Source: Allomuricauda sp. CAU 1633 (GTDB lineage: Bacteria > Bacteroidota > Bacteroidia > Flavobacteriales > Flavobacteriaceae). Taken from it: a stretch of DNA of 64,000 bases. The notes below the pieces were generated by a model, which was given only the letters and a program-made list of their open reading frames with translations, was not told the origin of the DNA and ran no database searches. The stretch is from the NCBI RefSeq assembly GCF_017313225.1, contig NZ_JAFLNE010000001.1:124001-188000 (forward strand), in the 5' to 3' direction. The position numbers and the translations under genes are program-made. Shown here in pieces: positions 1 to 9,570 of the stretch. Each line of letters opens with the position of its first letter. Within the stretch, counting starts at the first letter, position 1.

Positions 1-2
1 CC

Positions 3-2699
3 TGGACTCATTTAGGACTTGAAGAAACTCAGGCCATTTCAAGGGTTCGTGTGGACCCAACCAATGAAAATATCGTATACGTGGCCGCCCTTGGGCATCC
101 GTATGGAGACAACCCGGAACGCGGGGTTTTCAAAAGTACTGATGGTGGAAAAACATGGAAAAAAGTATTGTACGTCAGTCCTAAAGCAGGTGCCGCCGAT
201 TTAATCATTGACCGAAATAATCCCAATGTGTTGTATGCCAGCACGTGGCAGGTATACCGAAAAGCATGGAAAATGTGGGGTGGCGGACCGGAATGCAAAT
301 TATGGAAATCCACTGATGGCGGTGAAACTTGGACCGACCTTACCCAAAATCCCGGGATGCCAAAAGGGCCTATCGGAAAAATAGGCGTAACCGTATCCCC
401 GGTGGATTCCAACAGGGTTTGGGCCGTAGTGGAAGCCAATGAAGGCGGCGTTTTCCGTTCAGATGATGCTGGAAAAACATGGGAACTCACCAACAACGAG
501 CGTAAACTGAGACAACGGGCCTTTTACTATTCCCGTATTTATGCCGACCCAAAGGATAAGGATATCGTTTATGGACTGAATGTGGATTTCTATAAATCAA
601 CCGATGGCGGCAAAACCTTTGATATTGAAATTGAAGTGCCCCATGGCGACAACCACGATTTGTGGATTGACCCAAACAACCCAGACAGAATGGTCAGCTC
701 CAACGATGGGGGTGGAACAGTGAGCATCAATGGAGGAAAAACCTGGACCGAGGAAGACTATCCTACCTCGCAGTTTTATCATGTAATGGCCACAAGCGAT
801 GTTCCCTATCATGTGGTGGGTGCACAGCAAGATAATTCCACTTTGGCCATGCCCAGCGAAGGTTGGGATTTTATGCAGGCCAGAGGCCCCAACCACGGTT
901 GGTATTATGCTGTTGGCGGTGGTGAAAGTGGATGGATTACCCAAAGCCCCACCAATCCAGACATCTTCTATGCAGGAAGCCAAGGGGCCTTGCTTACACG
1001 ATATGACCGGAGCAATGGACAAATCAGGGATATTCAAGTGTACCCGAGATTCTTTTCTGGGGAGCCCGCCAGTGCCCTACCAGAACGTTGGCAATGGACC
1101 TTTCCTATCATGTTCGCTCCAAAGGACCCCAGTGTAATGTACACCTGTTCGCAACACGTTTGGAAAACCACCAATGATGGACAGACGTGGGAGAAAATCA
1201 GTCCGGACCTTACCTATGCCGACCCCGAAACTTTAGGAAAAACAGGAGGTGTCATCACCAACGACATGAATGGTCCTGAAATCTACGCCACGGTATTTGC
1301 TTTGGCTCCATCCAACCACGATATCAATACCATTTGGGCAGGATCGGATGATGGCAAAATCCATATCACCCGTGATGGCGGAAAAAACTGGACGGATATA
1401 ACCCCAACGGACCTCCCAAAATATTCAAGGGTGAGCATTATTGAGGAATCGGTTCACAACCCGGGCACTTTGTACGTGGCCACCAACCGATATCAGGTGG
1501 ACGACCGCGAGCCTTATGTTTTTAAAACCCACGATTACGGAAAAACATGGACCAAAATCATCAATGGAATAGCCCCGGGGCATTTTGCCCGTGCCATTCG
1601 CGAAGATCATGAGCGGGAAGGATTGTTGTTTCTGGCCACTGAACATGGGGTCTATTTTTCCATCAACGATGGAAACAACTGGCAATCCCTTCAATTGAAC
1701 TTGCCCGATACACCCATTCGGGATTTGGTCATCAAGGACAATGATGTGGTTTTGGGCTCACACGGCAGAGGGTTCTGGATTTTGGACGACATTCAGCCAT
1801 TACGTGAATACTCAGAAGATTTAAAAAATCAAAAAAACGTTCTTTTTAAGCCTACGGATGCCATAAGAGGTATTTATAACGCCAACTTCCAATACTATTT
1901 GGAGGAACAAGTGGACACGGTTACGTTTTCAATTTTTGATGCCAACAATAATTTGATTGAGTCCTTTGGCGGCAACAAGCCTAAATATGAAGAAAAGGGT
2001 GAAGCCTCGTGGTGGGGTGGAGGTGCCAGTACCAAACCTACTACCGCCAAGGGCATCAATACGTTTACTTGGAACTTAAGATATCCTGGTCCAACCACTT
2101 TTGATGGTATCATCATATGGGGGGCTTCGGCCGAAATTGGTCCAAAAGCCCCACTTGGTACCTATACCGTGCAAATGAAAGTGGGTCCCGAAGTCATCAA
2201 GAGTTATCCGTTTAAAATTGAAATGGACCCGAACTTGAAGGGAATCACTGCAGAAGACCTTCAAAAGCAGTTTGAACTGGCTTCCAAAATCACCGAGAAA
2301 GCTACCATGACCAACGAAGCCGTCATCAAAATAAGAAGTATCCGTAAACAAATGGATAGTTTAGGCAAAGGTGTGTCCAGCAGAAAATTTACAAAGGTAG
2401 CCGATGGATTTATGGAAACATTGACCGAAATCGAGGAAGACTTCTATCAAACCAAAAACCAATCGGGACAAGACCCCTTGAACTTCCCCATAAAACTGAA
2501 CAATAGGTTCAACGCTTTGCAACGAAGCATTGAAAACGGCGATGCAAAACCCACGGATGCGGCTTATGAGGTCTATGATGAGCTTACCGCCGAATTAGCT
2601 GGCCACATGACCAAACTAAACAACACTTTGGAAAAAGAGCTTCCAAAAATTAATCAAATTTTAAAAGACAACGGAATTTCAATCATTGAGGCCCATTAG
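3..2699 (+). CDS. VPS10/sortilin-like BNR repeat glycosyl-hydrolase-fold protein (5' partial)
   Basis: The reading frame is open to the left edge, so the true start and any signal peptide lie outside the window; the first GTG inside the window (51) is not the start. About nine Asp-box/BNR motifs (S-x-D-x-G-x-T-W type, such as STDGGKTW) lie between positions 130 and 1690, the signature of a 7-10-bladed sialidase/VPS10-type beta-propeller. After about 1800 comes an Ig- or FlgD-like beta segment, then a helical tail rich in Lys and Glu. Proteins of this build are common, large and exported in Bacteroidota and are often annotated as WD40/YVTN/BNR-like or glycosyl hydrolase, usually without a known substrate. 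I see no catalytic sialidase arginine triad, so enzyme activity is not claimed. An imperfect hairpin (2718-2734) follows the stop. Confidence 0.85.
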   Translation, partial: WTHLGLEETQAISRVRVDPTNENIVYVAALGHPYGDNPERGVFKSTDGGKTWKKVLYVSPKAGAADLIIDRNNPNVLYASTWQVYRKAWKMWGGGPECKLWKSTDGGETWTDLTQNPGMPKGPIGKIGVTVSPVDSNRVWAVVEANEGGVFRSDDAGKTWELTNNERKLRQRAFYYSRIYADPKDKDIVYGLNVDFYKSTDGGKTFDIEIEVPHGDNHDLWIDPNNPDRMVSSNDGGGTVSINGGKTWTEEDYPTSQFYHVMATSDVPYHVVGAQQDNSTLAMPSEGWDFMQARGPNHGWYYAVGGGESGWITQSPTNPDIFYAGSQGALLTRYDRSNGQIRDIQVYPRFFSGEPASALPERWQWTFPIMFAPKDPSVMYTCSQHVWKTTNDGQTWEKISPDLTYADPETLGKTGGVITNDMNGPEIYATVFALAPSNHDINTIWAGSDDGKIHITRDGGKNWTDITPTDLPKYSRVSIIEESVHNPGTLYVATNRYQVDDREPYVFKTHDYGKTWTKIINGIAPGHFARAIREDHEREGLLFLATEHGVYFSINDGNNWQSLQLNLPDTPIRDLVIKDNDVVLGSHGRGFWILDDIQPLREYSEDLKNQKNVLFKPTDAIRGIYNANFQYYLEEQVDTVTFSIFDANNNLIESFGGNKPKYEEKGEASWWGGGASTKPTTAKGINTFTWNLRYPGPTTFDGIIIWGASAEIGPKAPLGTYTVQMKVGPEVIKSYPFKIEMDPNLKGITAEDLQKQFELASKITEKATMTNEAVIKIRSIRKQMDSLGKGVSSRKFTKVADGFMETLTEIEEDFYQTKNQSGQDPLNFPIKLNNRFNALQRSIENGDAKPTDAAYEVYDELTAELAGHMTKLNNTLEKELPKINQILKDNGISIIEAH

Positions 2700-2780
2700 G
2701 GCCTTGATGGTTTTTAAAGAATCAGACTGATTCTAAATTAGTTAACTTCCATTCATGTACATGGCATAATTTGTAATTTT

Positions 2781-3188
2781 ATGCCTCCAATGCTACGATT
2801 GTTTTCCATATCGCTATCCATGCTCATCTTTTTGCAGAGCATCAACATCCATTTCAAAGATTTGGTAGAGTTGGGTGCACTTGTGGAACACTATCAATTT
2901 CACCAAGAAACGTACAGTGATAATTTTCTGTCTTTTGTATCCAAGCATTACGGAGAAGAAAAAACGGAGCATAGTCAGAAACATCAGGAAGAACAAGAGG
3001 AACACGAAGGTTTGCCCTTTCAGCACCAATCCCATTGTTCCCATCTTGTTGTTTTTATGGTAAGTCCTAAACCTATTTTGGAAACTCGTACCGAAATACC
3101 CGCTTCAAAATCGGGTAATTTCCATTATGACATGTCCTATTCCCAAATATGGGAAGATGGTCTGTTCCAGCCGCCCAAACAAGCATAG
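2781..3188 (+). CDS. Small exported His-rich protein ahead of the Czc pump
   Basis: A 135-residue protein with a hydrophobic N-terminus (roughly residues 4-22), suggesting a signal peptide or membrane anchor. The middle is strikingly rich in His, Glu and Gln, with HSQKHQEEQEEHEG followed by HQSHCSHLV. That composition suits metal binding or sequestration in the periplasm. It lies 79 bp upstream of the heavy-metal RND pump on the same strand and is probably co-transcribed with it. I recognise no named domain; the metal role is inferred from composition and context. A near -7 element (TAATTTG, one base short of TAnnTTTG spacing) lies at 2767-2773, eight bases before the ATG. It could equally be a sensor or chaperone for the pump. 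Confidence 0.65.
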   Translation: MPPMLRLFSISLSMLIFLQSINIHFKDLVELGALVEHYQFHQETYSDNFLSFVSKHYGEEKTEHSQKHQEEQEEHEGLPFQHQSHCSHLVVFMVSPKPILETRTEIPASKSGNFHYDMSYSQIWEDGLFQPPKQA

Positions 3189-3267
3189 TTCATAGTCTTT
3201 CAGCTTTGCTGAATCCTTCTTTACCAAGCCTTATTCTTATTAATAATGCTATTATTCTCTATGAATC

Positions 3268-6200
3268 ATGTTTTCAAAAGTTATCAATTTTAGTATACGG
3301 AACAAGTTCATTGTTCTTCTCTTCACAGCGGCTATAGCCTTGGTTGGGTTATATTCCCTATCACAAATACCCATCGGTGCTGTCCCCGATATCACCAACA
3401 ACCAAGTACAGGTATTGACCACATCGAACAGCCTGTCCACCCAGGACATGGAAAAGTTTGTCACCTATCCTGTGGAATTGGAGATGGCAAATCTTCCAGG
3501 TGTAAAGGAAATCCGTTCGGTGTCCAAGTTTGGACTATCGGTGGTCACCATTGTCTTTGAAGATGATATGGGTACCTATTTGCCCCGACAACTTATTGCC
3601 GAAAAAATAAAATCGGCTTCCAGCCGAATACCAGAAGGCTTCGGAAGCCCGGAAATGGGACCCATAACCACGGGGTTAGGTGAAATCTATCAATACGTTT
3701 TGGATGTGGAACCTGAGTACAAAGACCAGTACGACGCCACGGAACTCCGAACCATCCAGGATTGGATTGTGAAACGACAACTCTCCGGAATTCCCGGTGT
3801 AGTAGAGGTCAACACCTGGGGAGGTCGCCTAAAACAATATGAGGTGGCCATCCAGACCCAAAAACTAAATGCATTCAACATTACCGCCAAAGAAGTTTTC
3901 ACTGCTTTGGAAAAAAACAACAGTGTAACTGGCGGTGGCTATATCGAAAAGGCAAGCCAAGCTTACTTTATTCGCGGTGAAGGTTTGGTTGGCAGCCTTA
4001 AGGACATCGAAAGCATCGTCGTCACCACAAGAAATGGTATCCCTATATATATAAAGGATGTAGCCAAAGTTGGTTTCGGTAGTGCTCCAAGGTTTGGAGC
4101 CATCACAGGCAACGGGGAAGGCGAAAAAGTACTCGGTCAAATTATGATGCTAAAAGATGCCGACTCCAAACGCGTTATCGATGCGGTCAAGGAACGAGTT
4201 GCTGCCATCTCAAAATCACTGCCTGAGGGGGTGTACATTAATCCCTTTTTGGACCGAAGTGAACTTATAGGACGTACCACTTTTACCGTAACCGAAAATT
4301 TGATTTTAGGTTGTTTGATCGTAGTCTTTGTGGTTGTATTGCTTCTGGGCAATTGGCGTTCGGGTCTTGTGGTTGCATCCGTTATTCCATTATGTTTATT
4401 GTTTGCCCTCACCCTAATGAATATTTTTGGCGTGGATGCGAACCTGTTGAGTTTGGGTGCCATTGATTTTGGTATCATTATCGATGGAGCGGTAATCATA
4501 GTGGAATACATTGCGTTCCAAATCACCCAAAAGAAGTCTGAAATTGCCAATTTGGGGAAAAGTGATGTGCAGTCCATCAAAGATGATATCACCTTAAAGG
4601 GTGCTACAAAAATGATGAACTCCGCTGTTTTCGGACAGTTGATCATCTTGATTGTTTTTATCCCAATTCTATCTTTGAGCGGGGTTGAAGGTAAAATGTT
4701 CAAACCTATGGCATTGACCTTCAGTTTCGCACTACTGGGAGCCATTTTGCTCTGTTTCACTTATGTCCCCGTAGCGTCTGCCTTGTTTTTAAAACCCTCC
4801 AAAGAGTCAGCAAAAAGCATTTCTACTCGATTGGTCAACTGGATCAACAAACAATATGAACCGGTCATTGATTGGGCCATGAAAAGTAAAAAACTGGTGC
4901 TCTCCATTGCTGCCGGTTTATTGGTCGGGGCTATTTTATTGTTCTCCTCAATGGGAGGTGAGTTTATACCGACTTTGGACGAGGGGGATTTTGTGATTCA
5001 ACCGATTCTAAAAACGGGTACTTCTCTCGCCAAAACCGTGGAAACCACCACCAAAATTGAACAAATATTGTTGGACCAATTCCCGGAGGTGAAACAGGTA
5101 GTGAGTCGTATTGGTGCTGCGGAAGTACCTACGGACCCCATGTCTATGGAAGAAAGTGACGTTATTATCTCGCTTAAATCCAAAGACGAATGGGTCTCGG
5201 CTGAAACCAAAGACCAACTGGCGGATAAGTTCAAGGAAGCTCTAGCAGTGATTCCAGGGATGGAGGTGGAATTTACCCAACCCATTGAAATGCGTTTCAA
5301 TGAATTGATTACCGGGGTCCGAGCCGATATTGCCATCAAGATTTTTGGGGAGAATTTGGAAATATTGAATCGAAAGGCCAACGAAATTAAGGAGCTTATT
5401 CAAAATGTGGAAGGGGCATCCGATATCGTTGTGGAAAAGGTAGAAGGGCTTCCTCAAATGAATGTTTCTTTTGATCGCGCCAAAATTGCACGTCATGGAC
5501 TCAACATTGCGGACCTCAATGAAATGATTTCCATGGGCTTTGCAGGTAAGGTTGTGGGAAGTGTATTCGAAGGTGAAAGACAATTTGATCTTGCGGTCCG
5601 ATTGGATTCCGAGAACCGTAAGGATATTTCCAACCTTAGAAACCTCTATGTAGATATTCCCAACGGTGGAAAAATCCCAATGAGCGAACTTGCAGAGATT
5701 ACGTATCAAAAAGGTGCCGCTAAAATCTCCCGCGACGACACTCAAAGGCGTATCGTAGTGGGTATCAATGTAAGAAACCGAGATCTTCAATCGGTAGTGG
5801 ATGACATACAACTATTGGTTGATGAAAATATCAACTTGCCTCCTGGGTATATAATTACCTATGGTGGCCAGTTTGAAAATCTTCAAAATGCCAAAGCCAG
5901 ATTGCTAATTGCCGTACCCATTGCCCTGCTGCTCATCTTTATCATGCTCTACTTCGCATTTGGCTCGGTCAAAGAAGCTTTGCTCATTTTTTCCGCTATT
6001 CCACTTTCTGCAGTTGGAGGTGTTCTTCTATTGTGGGTAAGGGATATGCCTTTTAGTATCTCGGCGGGTGTTGGGTTTATCGCCCTTTTTGGCATTGCAG
6101 TACTTAATGGAATCGTACTTATTGAGCATTTTAAGGAGCTCAAGGGAAAAGATTTTGATTCCATGGAGGACCTGATCAAACAGGGAACCAAAGACAGGCT

Positions 6201-7617
6201 CCGTGCCGTATTGTTAACGGCTTCCGCAGCCGCTTTAGGTTTCTTGCCAATGGCCGTGTCCACCAATGCAGGTGCCGAAGTACAACGACCTCTTGCCACC
6301 GTTGTAATAGGTGGATTGGTAACAGCAACCCTACTTACTTTGGTGGTATTGCCTGTTTTATATGCCTATACCCACAACATAAAATTCCGTGGCATGCGAA
6401 AAAGAAGAAAAGAACGAAGAATGAGAAAAAAGAATGCATTGACCATACTCTTGCTTTTGATGAGTGCTTCGGGATTCTCTCAAACCAAATTGAACCTTGA
6501 AGATTTAATGGCCCTTTCTTTGGAAAACAATAAGGGCATCCAAGCAGGTTCGTTACTGGTAGATCAAGCGGAAACCCTTAAGGGCATCGCTTTTGAATTC
6601 GACAAAACCGACGTTTACTACCAATATGATGAAAACAACCTGGCATTCAACGGAGAGCCCCTAAAGGTTTTTGGTGCTCACCAACAGTTTGAATTTCCCA
6701 CCGTGTATGGTGCCAAGAACAGGCTTCAAAAATCAAATTATGAGTTTCAAAAATCATCATTTGAGATTCAAAAGAAGCAACTGTACCAAGCGTTGAGCAA
6801 TGCATACTATCAATACCAGACCTTGAACCAAAAAGCAAAGCTTTATGGTACACTCGATAGTATTTACAGCAAATTCGCCCATGCCGCCAACAGACGTTTT
6901 GAACTTGGGGAGACCAATTATCTGGAAAAGGTGACCGCAACGGCCAAGCAACGCCAGATTGTAAACACCTACTCCAAACTAAAACAACAGATTTTGATCA
7001 CTTACGGCCAAATCGTGAGTTTAGTGCAAAGTGAAGACTCGTTGGCCCTCATTCATGAAAAACCCGAAAAGCTAACGGTACTGAATGCCCAGGGAATGTT
7101 GAATACGGAAACCTCTTTTTTGGACAATAGGCAAGAGTTGAGCAATGCCCAAAAGAGTTTGGAAGAAAACAAATTGCTCCCGGACCTTAACTTAGAATAT
7201 TTTCAAGGGACCAACAGTGGTCTGGGAACATCGTTGTATGGCATTCGATTGGGTGTTCGTATTCCAGTTTTCTTCTTTGGTCATAGCAGTAAAGTGAAGT
7301 CGTCCAAAATACAGACCAAGATTACGGAGATGGAGAACACGGAAATCACCGTTGCCATGAACCAACGGTATAAAACATTATTGGGACAACTGGAGCAGCA
7401 GGCCAAAGAACTCTCTTACTACGAGGACGAAGGGGGTCTACTTTCCGATCAAATTTTGAAAGCGGCCTCTGGAAACTTTCAAAATGGGGAAATCGACTTT
7501 TTTCAATACATCCAAAGTTTGGAAAACGCCTACGACATCCAACTCAATTATTTGGATGTGCTCAACCAATACAATCAAACCGTAATCGCCATTAATTACT
7601 TGACAATAACATTATAA
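3268..7617 (+). CDS. czcA: CusA/CzcA heavy-metal RND pump fused to a CzcC/TolC-like outer-membrane factor
   Basis: A 1449-residue proton-driven heavy-metal efflux protein. Residues 1-1040 are a complete HME-RND permease: N-terminal membrane helix, periplasmic porter loops, and the TM4 motif DFGIIIDGAVIIVEY with acidic residues D400, D406 and E413, which match CzcA proton-relay positions and suggest divalent cations (Co/Zn/Cd/Cu). A stretch of about 15 mostly Arg/Lys residues follows. At residue 1052 a second Met begins what looks like a full signal peptide ending in SGFSQ, then about 375 residues of outer-membrane-factor repeats with coiled-coil character. Fused CzcA-CzcC proteins are known in Bacteroidota. 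The adaptor gene starts 2 bp after the stop. Whether the polypeptide is cut at the internal signal sequence cannot be read from DNA. Confidence 0.93.
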   Translation: MFSKVINFSIRNKFIVLLFTAAIALVGLYSLSQIPIGAVPDITNNQVQVLTTSNSLSTQDMEKFVTYPVELEMANLPGVKEIRSVSKFGLSVVTIVFEDDMGTYLPRQLIAEKIKSASSRIPEGFGSPEMGPITTGLGEIYQYVLDVEPEYKDQYDATELRTIQDWIVKRQLSGIPGVVEVNTWGGRLKQYEVAIQTQKLNAFNITAKEVFTALEKNNSVTGGGYIEKASQAYFIRGEGLVGSLKDIESIVVTTRNGIPIYIKDVAKVGFGSAPRFGAITGNGEGEKVLGQIMMLKDADSKRVIDAVKERVAAISKSLPEGVYINPFLDRSELIGRTTFTVTENLILGCLIVVFVVVLLLGNWRSGLVVASVIPLCLLFALTLMNIFGVDANLLSLGAIDFGIIIDGAVIIVEYIAFQITQKKSEIANLGKSDVQSIKDDITLKGATKMMNSAVFGQLIILIVFIPILSLSGVEGKMFKPMALTFSFALLGAILLCFTYVPVASALFLKPSKESAKSISTRLVNWINKQYEPVIDWAMKSKKLVLSIAAGLLVGAILLFSSMGGEFIPTLDEGDFVIQPILKTGTSLAKTVETTTKIEQILLDQFPEVKQVVSRIGAAEVPTDPMSMEESDVIISLKSKDEWVSAETKDQLADKFKEALAVIPGMEVEFTQPIEMRFNELITGVRADIAIKIFGENLEILNRKANEIKELIQNVEGASDIVVEKVEGLPQMNVSFDRAKIARHGLNIADLNEMISMGFAGKVVGSVFEGERQFDLAVRLDSENRKDISNLRNLYVDIPNGGKIPMSELAEITYQKGAAKISRDDTQRRIVVGINVRNRDLQSVVDDIQLLVDENINLPPGYIITYGGQFENLQNAKARLLIAVPIALLLIFIMLYFAFGSVKEALLIFSAIPLSAVGGVLLLWVRDMPFSISAGVGFIALFGIAVLNGIVLIEHFKELKGKDFDSMEDLIKQGTKDRLRAVLLTASAAALGFLPMAVSTNAGAEVQRPLATVVIGGLVTATLLTLVVLPVLYAYTHNIKFRGMRKRRKERRMRKKNALTILLLLMSASGFSQTKLNLEDLMALSLENNKGIQAGSLLVDQAETLKGIAFEFDKTDVYYQYDENNLAFNGEPLKVFGAHQQFEFPTVYGAKNRLQKSNYEFQKSSFEIQKKQLYQALSNAYYQYQTLNQKAKLYGTLDSIYSKFAHAANRRFELGETNYLEKVTATAKQRQIVNTYSKLKQQILITYGQIVSLVQSEDSLALIHEKPEKLTVLNAQGMLNTETSFLDNRQELSNAQKSLEENKLLPDLNLEYFQGTNSGLGTSLYGIRLGVRIPVFFFGHSSKVKSSKIQTKITEMENTEITVAMNQRYKTLLGQLEQQAKELSYYEDEGGLLSDQILKAASGNFQNGEIDFFQYIQSLENAYDIQLNYLDVLNQYNQTVIAINYLTITL

Positions 7618-7619
7618 AA

Positions 7620-8744
7620 ATGAAACATATACTTCAATTCGCCACTGTTTTCCTGCTATTGCTAGGCTGTGGCAACAAAAACAATAACGAACCATCATCC
7701 GTAGAACAGGAAGAAAAAGGAATCGTGGTAACCCAAGATCAATTCGACACCAATGACCTTATGATCAATGCCATGGAAAGAAGAACTTTCCCAAAAATGG
7801 TGGAGACCTCCGGAATGATCGACGTGCCACCAGAAAACCGTGCAAGCGTTACCGCTTTTATGGGTGGCTTTGTAAAACAAACATCTTTGCTTGTTGGTGA
7901 TCAGGTAAAAAAAGGACAACTTTTAGTGGTTTTGGAAAACCAGGAATTCTTGAAGATGCAGCAAGAATACTTGGAGGTTTTTAATCAGCTGGATTACTTA
8001 AAAGCAGAGTTTGAAAGGAACCAGACCCTTTTTGATGAGAAAATCGCTTCACAAAAGAGCTTTCTCCAGGCCAGGAGCAATTACGAAATGGCCAAGGCCC
8101 GCTACCAAGGTTTGAGGGAGCAACTGCAAATGCTGAATATTTCGCCCAACAAAGTGGAGCAGGGTACTATTTCATCACAAGCTGCTATTTATGCCCCTAT
8201 ATCGGGGAGTGTCACCAAAATGAATGTGGCCAAGGGGAGCTATGTTTCTCCGGCTACAGAAATTTTGGAAATCTTGGATAATGAACACGTGCATCTGGAA
8301 CTGACCGTTTTTGAAAAAGACATTTTGAAAGTCAAGAAAGGGCAAAAAATCCAGTTCAAAATTCCGGAAGCTTCCGCCAAAGCATTTGACGGTGAAGTCT
8401 ATTTGGTAGGAACTTCCATTGACGATGCCAAACGAACCATAAAAGTACACGGACATTTGGAAGATGAGGAAGATGCAAATTTTCTGCCCGGAATGTTCGT
8501 GGATGCCATGATCATGACGGATACTACCAAAACTTGGTCTTTACCTGAGGAAGCCGTAATTGAATCCGAAGGCAATTATTATGTGCTCAAGTTGATTGAA
8601 GAAAAGGATGGAGGCTACACCTTTGAAAGGGTAGCCGTGAAACAAGGCGGCACCTTTGAGGGTTATACCGAAATCATATCAACCGGATTGAACGAAACCG
8701 ATCAATTTTTGACCAAAGGGGTTTTTGACTTGATCGGTGGATAG
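7620..8744 (+). CDS. czcB: Heavy-metal efflux RND periplasmic adaptor lipoprotein
   Basis: A 374-residue membrane-fusion protein of the CusB/CzcB type that links the inner-membrane pump to the outer-membrane channel. The N-terminus ends in an LLGC lipobox with Cys17, so it is predicted to be a lipoprotein. A lipoyl-like half motif near residues 75-105 (GDQVKKGQLL), an alpha-hairpin rich in Gln/Glu at about 110-160, a second lipoyl half (IYAPISGSV) and a beta-barrel domain follow in the usual order. It starts 2 bp after the fused CzcA-CzcC gene and must be translated from the same message. It ends 4 bp from the converging ZIP gene. Metal specificity is unknown; no CusF-like domain or obvious Met-rich copper site is visible. 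Confidence 0.93.
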   Translation: MKHILQFATVFLLLLGCGNKNNNEPSSVEQEEKGIVVTQDQFDTNDLMINAMERRTFPKMVETSGMIDVPPENRASVTAFMGGFVKQTSLLVGDQVKKGQLLVVLENQEFLKMQQEYLEVFNQLDYLKAEFERNQTLFDEKIASQKSFLQARSNYEMAKARYQGLREQLQMLNISPNKVEQGTISSQAAIYAPISGSVTKMNVAKGSYVSPATEILEILDNEHVHLELTVFEKDILKVKKGQKIQFKIPEASAKAFDGEVYLVGTSIDDAKRTIKVHGHLEDEEDANFLPGMFVDAMIMTDTTKTWSLPEEAVIESEGNYYVLKLIEEKDGGYTFERVAVKQGGTFEGYTEIISTGLNETDQFLTKGVFDLIGG

Positions 8745-8748
8745 GTTT

Positions 8749-9570
8749 TTAACCCAAGCCTACATCCAAAGTCATCATAATTATAAATCCACCGATAAAG
8801 CCCATCGTGGCAATATCGGTGTATTTGTCTTGTTGCGTTTCTGGGATAACCTCTTCTACAACCACAAATATCATAGCCCCTGCAGCAAATGCAAGTGCAT
8901 AAGGCAATATAGGCTCAAAGGTCAATACCGCCCAAGCCCCCAATACGCCGGCTATAGGTTCTACAATAGCAGAGGCCTGGCCATACATCCAACTTTTTCT
9001 TCGGCTAAGACCATGCCTACGCATCGGTACCGCAACAGCAAACCCTTCTGGAAAGTTTTGCAAGCCAATACCCAAGGCCAATGCAACGGCTCCACCAATG
9101 GTAGCACCTTCAAAACCTGAAGCCACACCTCCAAACAGGACTCCAACCGCCAATCCTTCGGGAATATTGTGCAACGTAATGGCCAAGACCAATAGCGTAG
9201 TACGGTGCCAGGGGGTCTTCACCCCTTCTGCCTCGTCCATCTTAAAATTAATGTGGACATGGGGCAATATTTTATCCAGCCCAAAAATAAAGGCAGCACC
9301 CATTAAAAAGCCAACAGCCGCTGGAATCACCTTAACAAAGCCATCACCGGGACTCATTTCAATACCTGGTGCCAAAAGGCTCCAAAAACTGGCTGCTACC
9401 ATTACACCTCCGGTAAAGCCCAACATCCCATCCAACCAAGCCCTATTTGGACTCTTGAACAAAAAAACCAGACCTGCTCCGGCTGCGGTCAATCCCCAAG
9501 TGAACAATGTGGCATATAAGGCTGCCAAAATGGGATCTATCTCCTGAAAATAGTGTATAACTTGTTCCAT
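8749..9570 (-). CDS. ZIP family divalent metal transporter
   Basis: A 273-residue polytopic protein with about eight hydrophobic segments. It carries both ZIP signature motifs: HNIPEG in TM4 and the related QNFPEG in TM5, which form the metal-binding centre (Zn, Fe or Mn). In length and motif pattern it is closest to the GufA/ZIP11-like bacterial branch, not to E. coli ZupT. Its ATG shares one base with the TGA of the upstream regulator (TGATG at 9572-9568), so translation is coupled and the two form an operon. The direction of transport is expected to be import. Control by the coupled DtxR-type regulator through the operator at 10265-10289 is a strong inference. Confidence 0.92.
   Translation of the reverse strand: MEQVIHYFQEIDPILAALYATLFTWGLTAAGAGLVFLFKSPNRAWLDGMLGFTGGVMVAASFWSLLAPGIEMSPGDGFVKVIPAAVGFLMGAAFIFGLDKILPHVHINFKMDEAEGVKTPWHRTTLLVLAITLHNIPEGLAVGVLFGGVASGFEGATIGGAVALALGIGLQNFPEGFAVAVPMRRHGLSRRKSWMYGQASAIVEPIAGVLGAWAVLTFEPILPYALAFAAGAMIFVVVEEVIPETQQDKYTDIATMGFIGGFIIMMTLDVGLG

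Noticed and set aside
2718..2734. Terminator after the BNR protein gene
   Set aside because: The AGAATCA/TGATTCT repeat is short, AT-rich and lacks a T tract on the plus strand; it may be an operator or chance.
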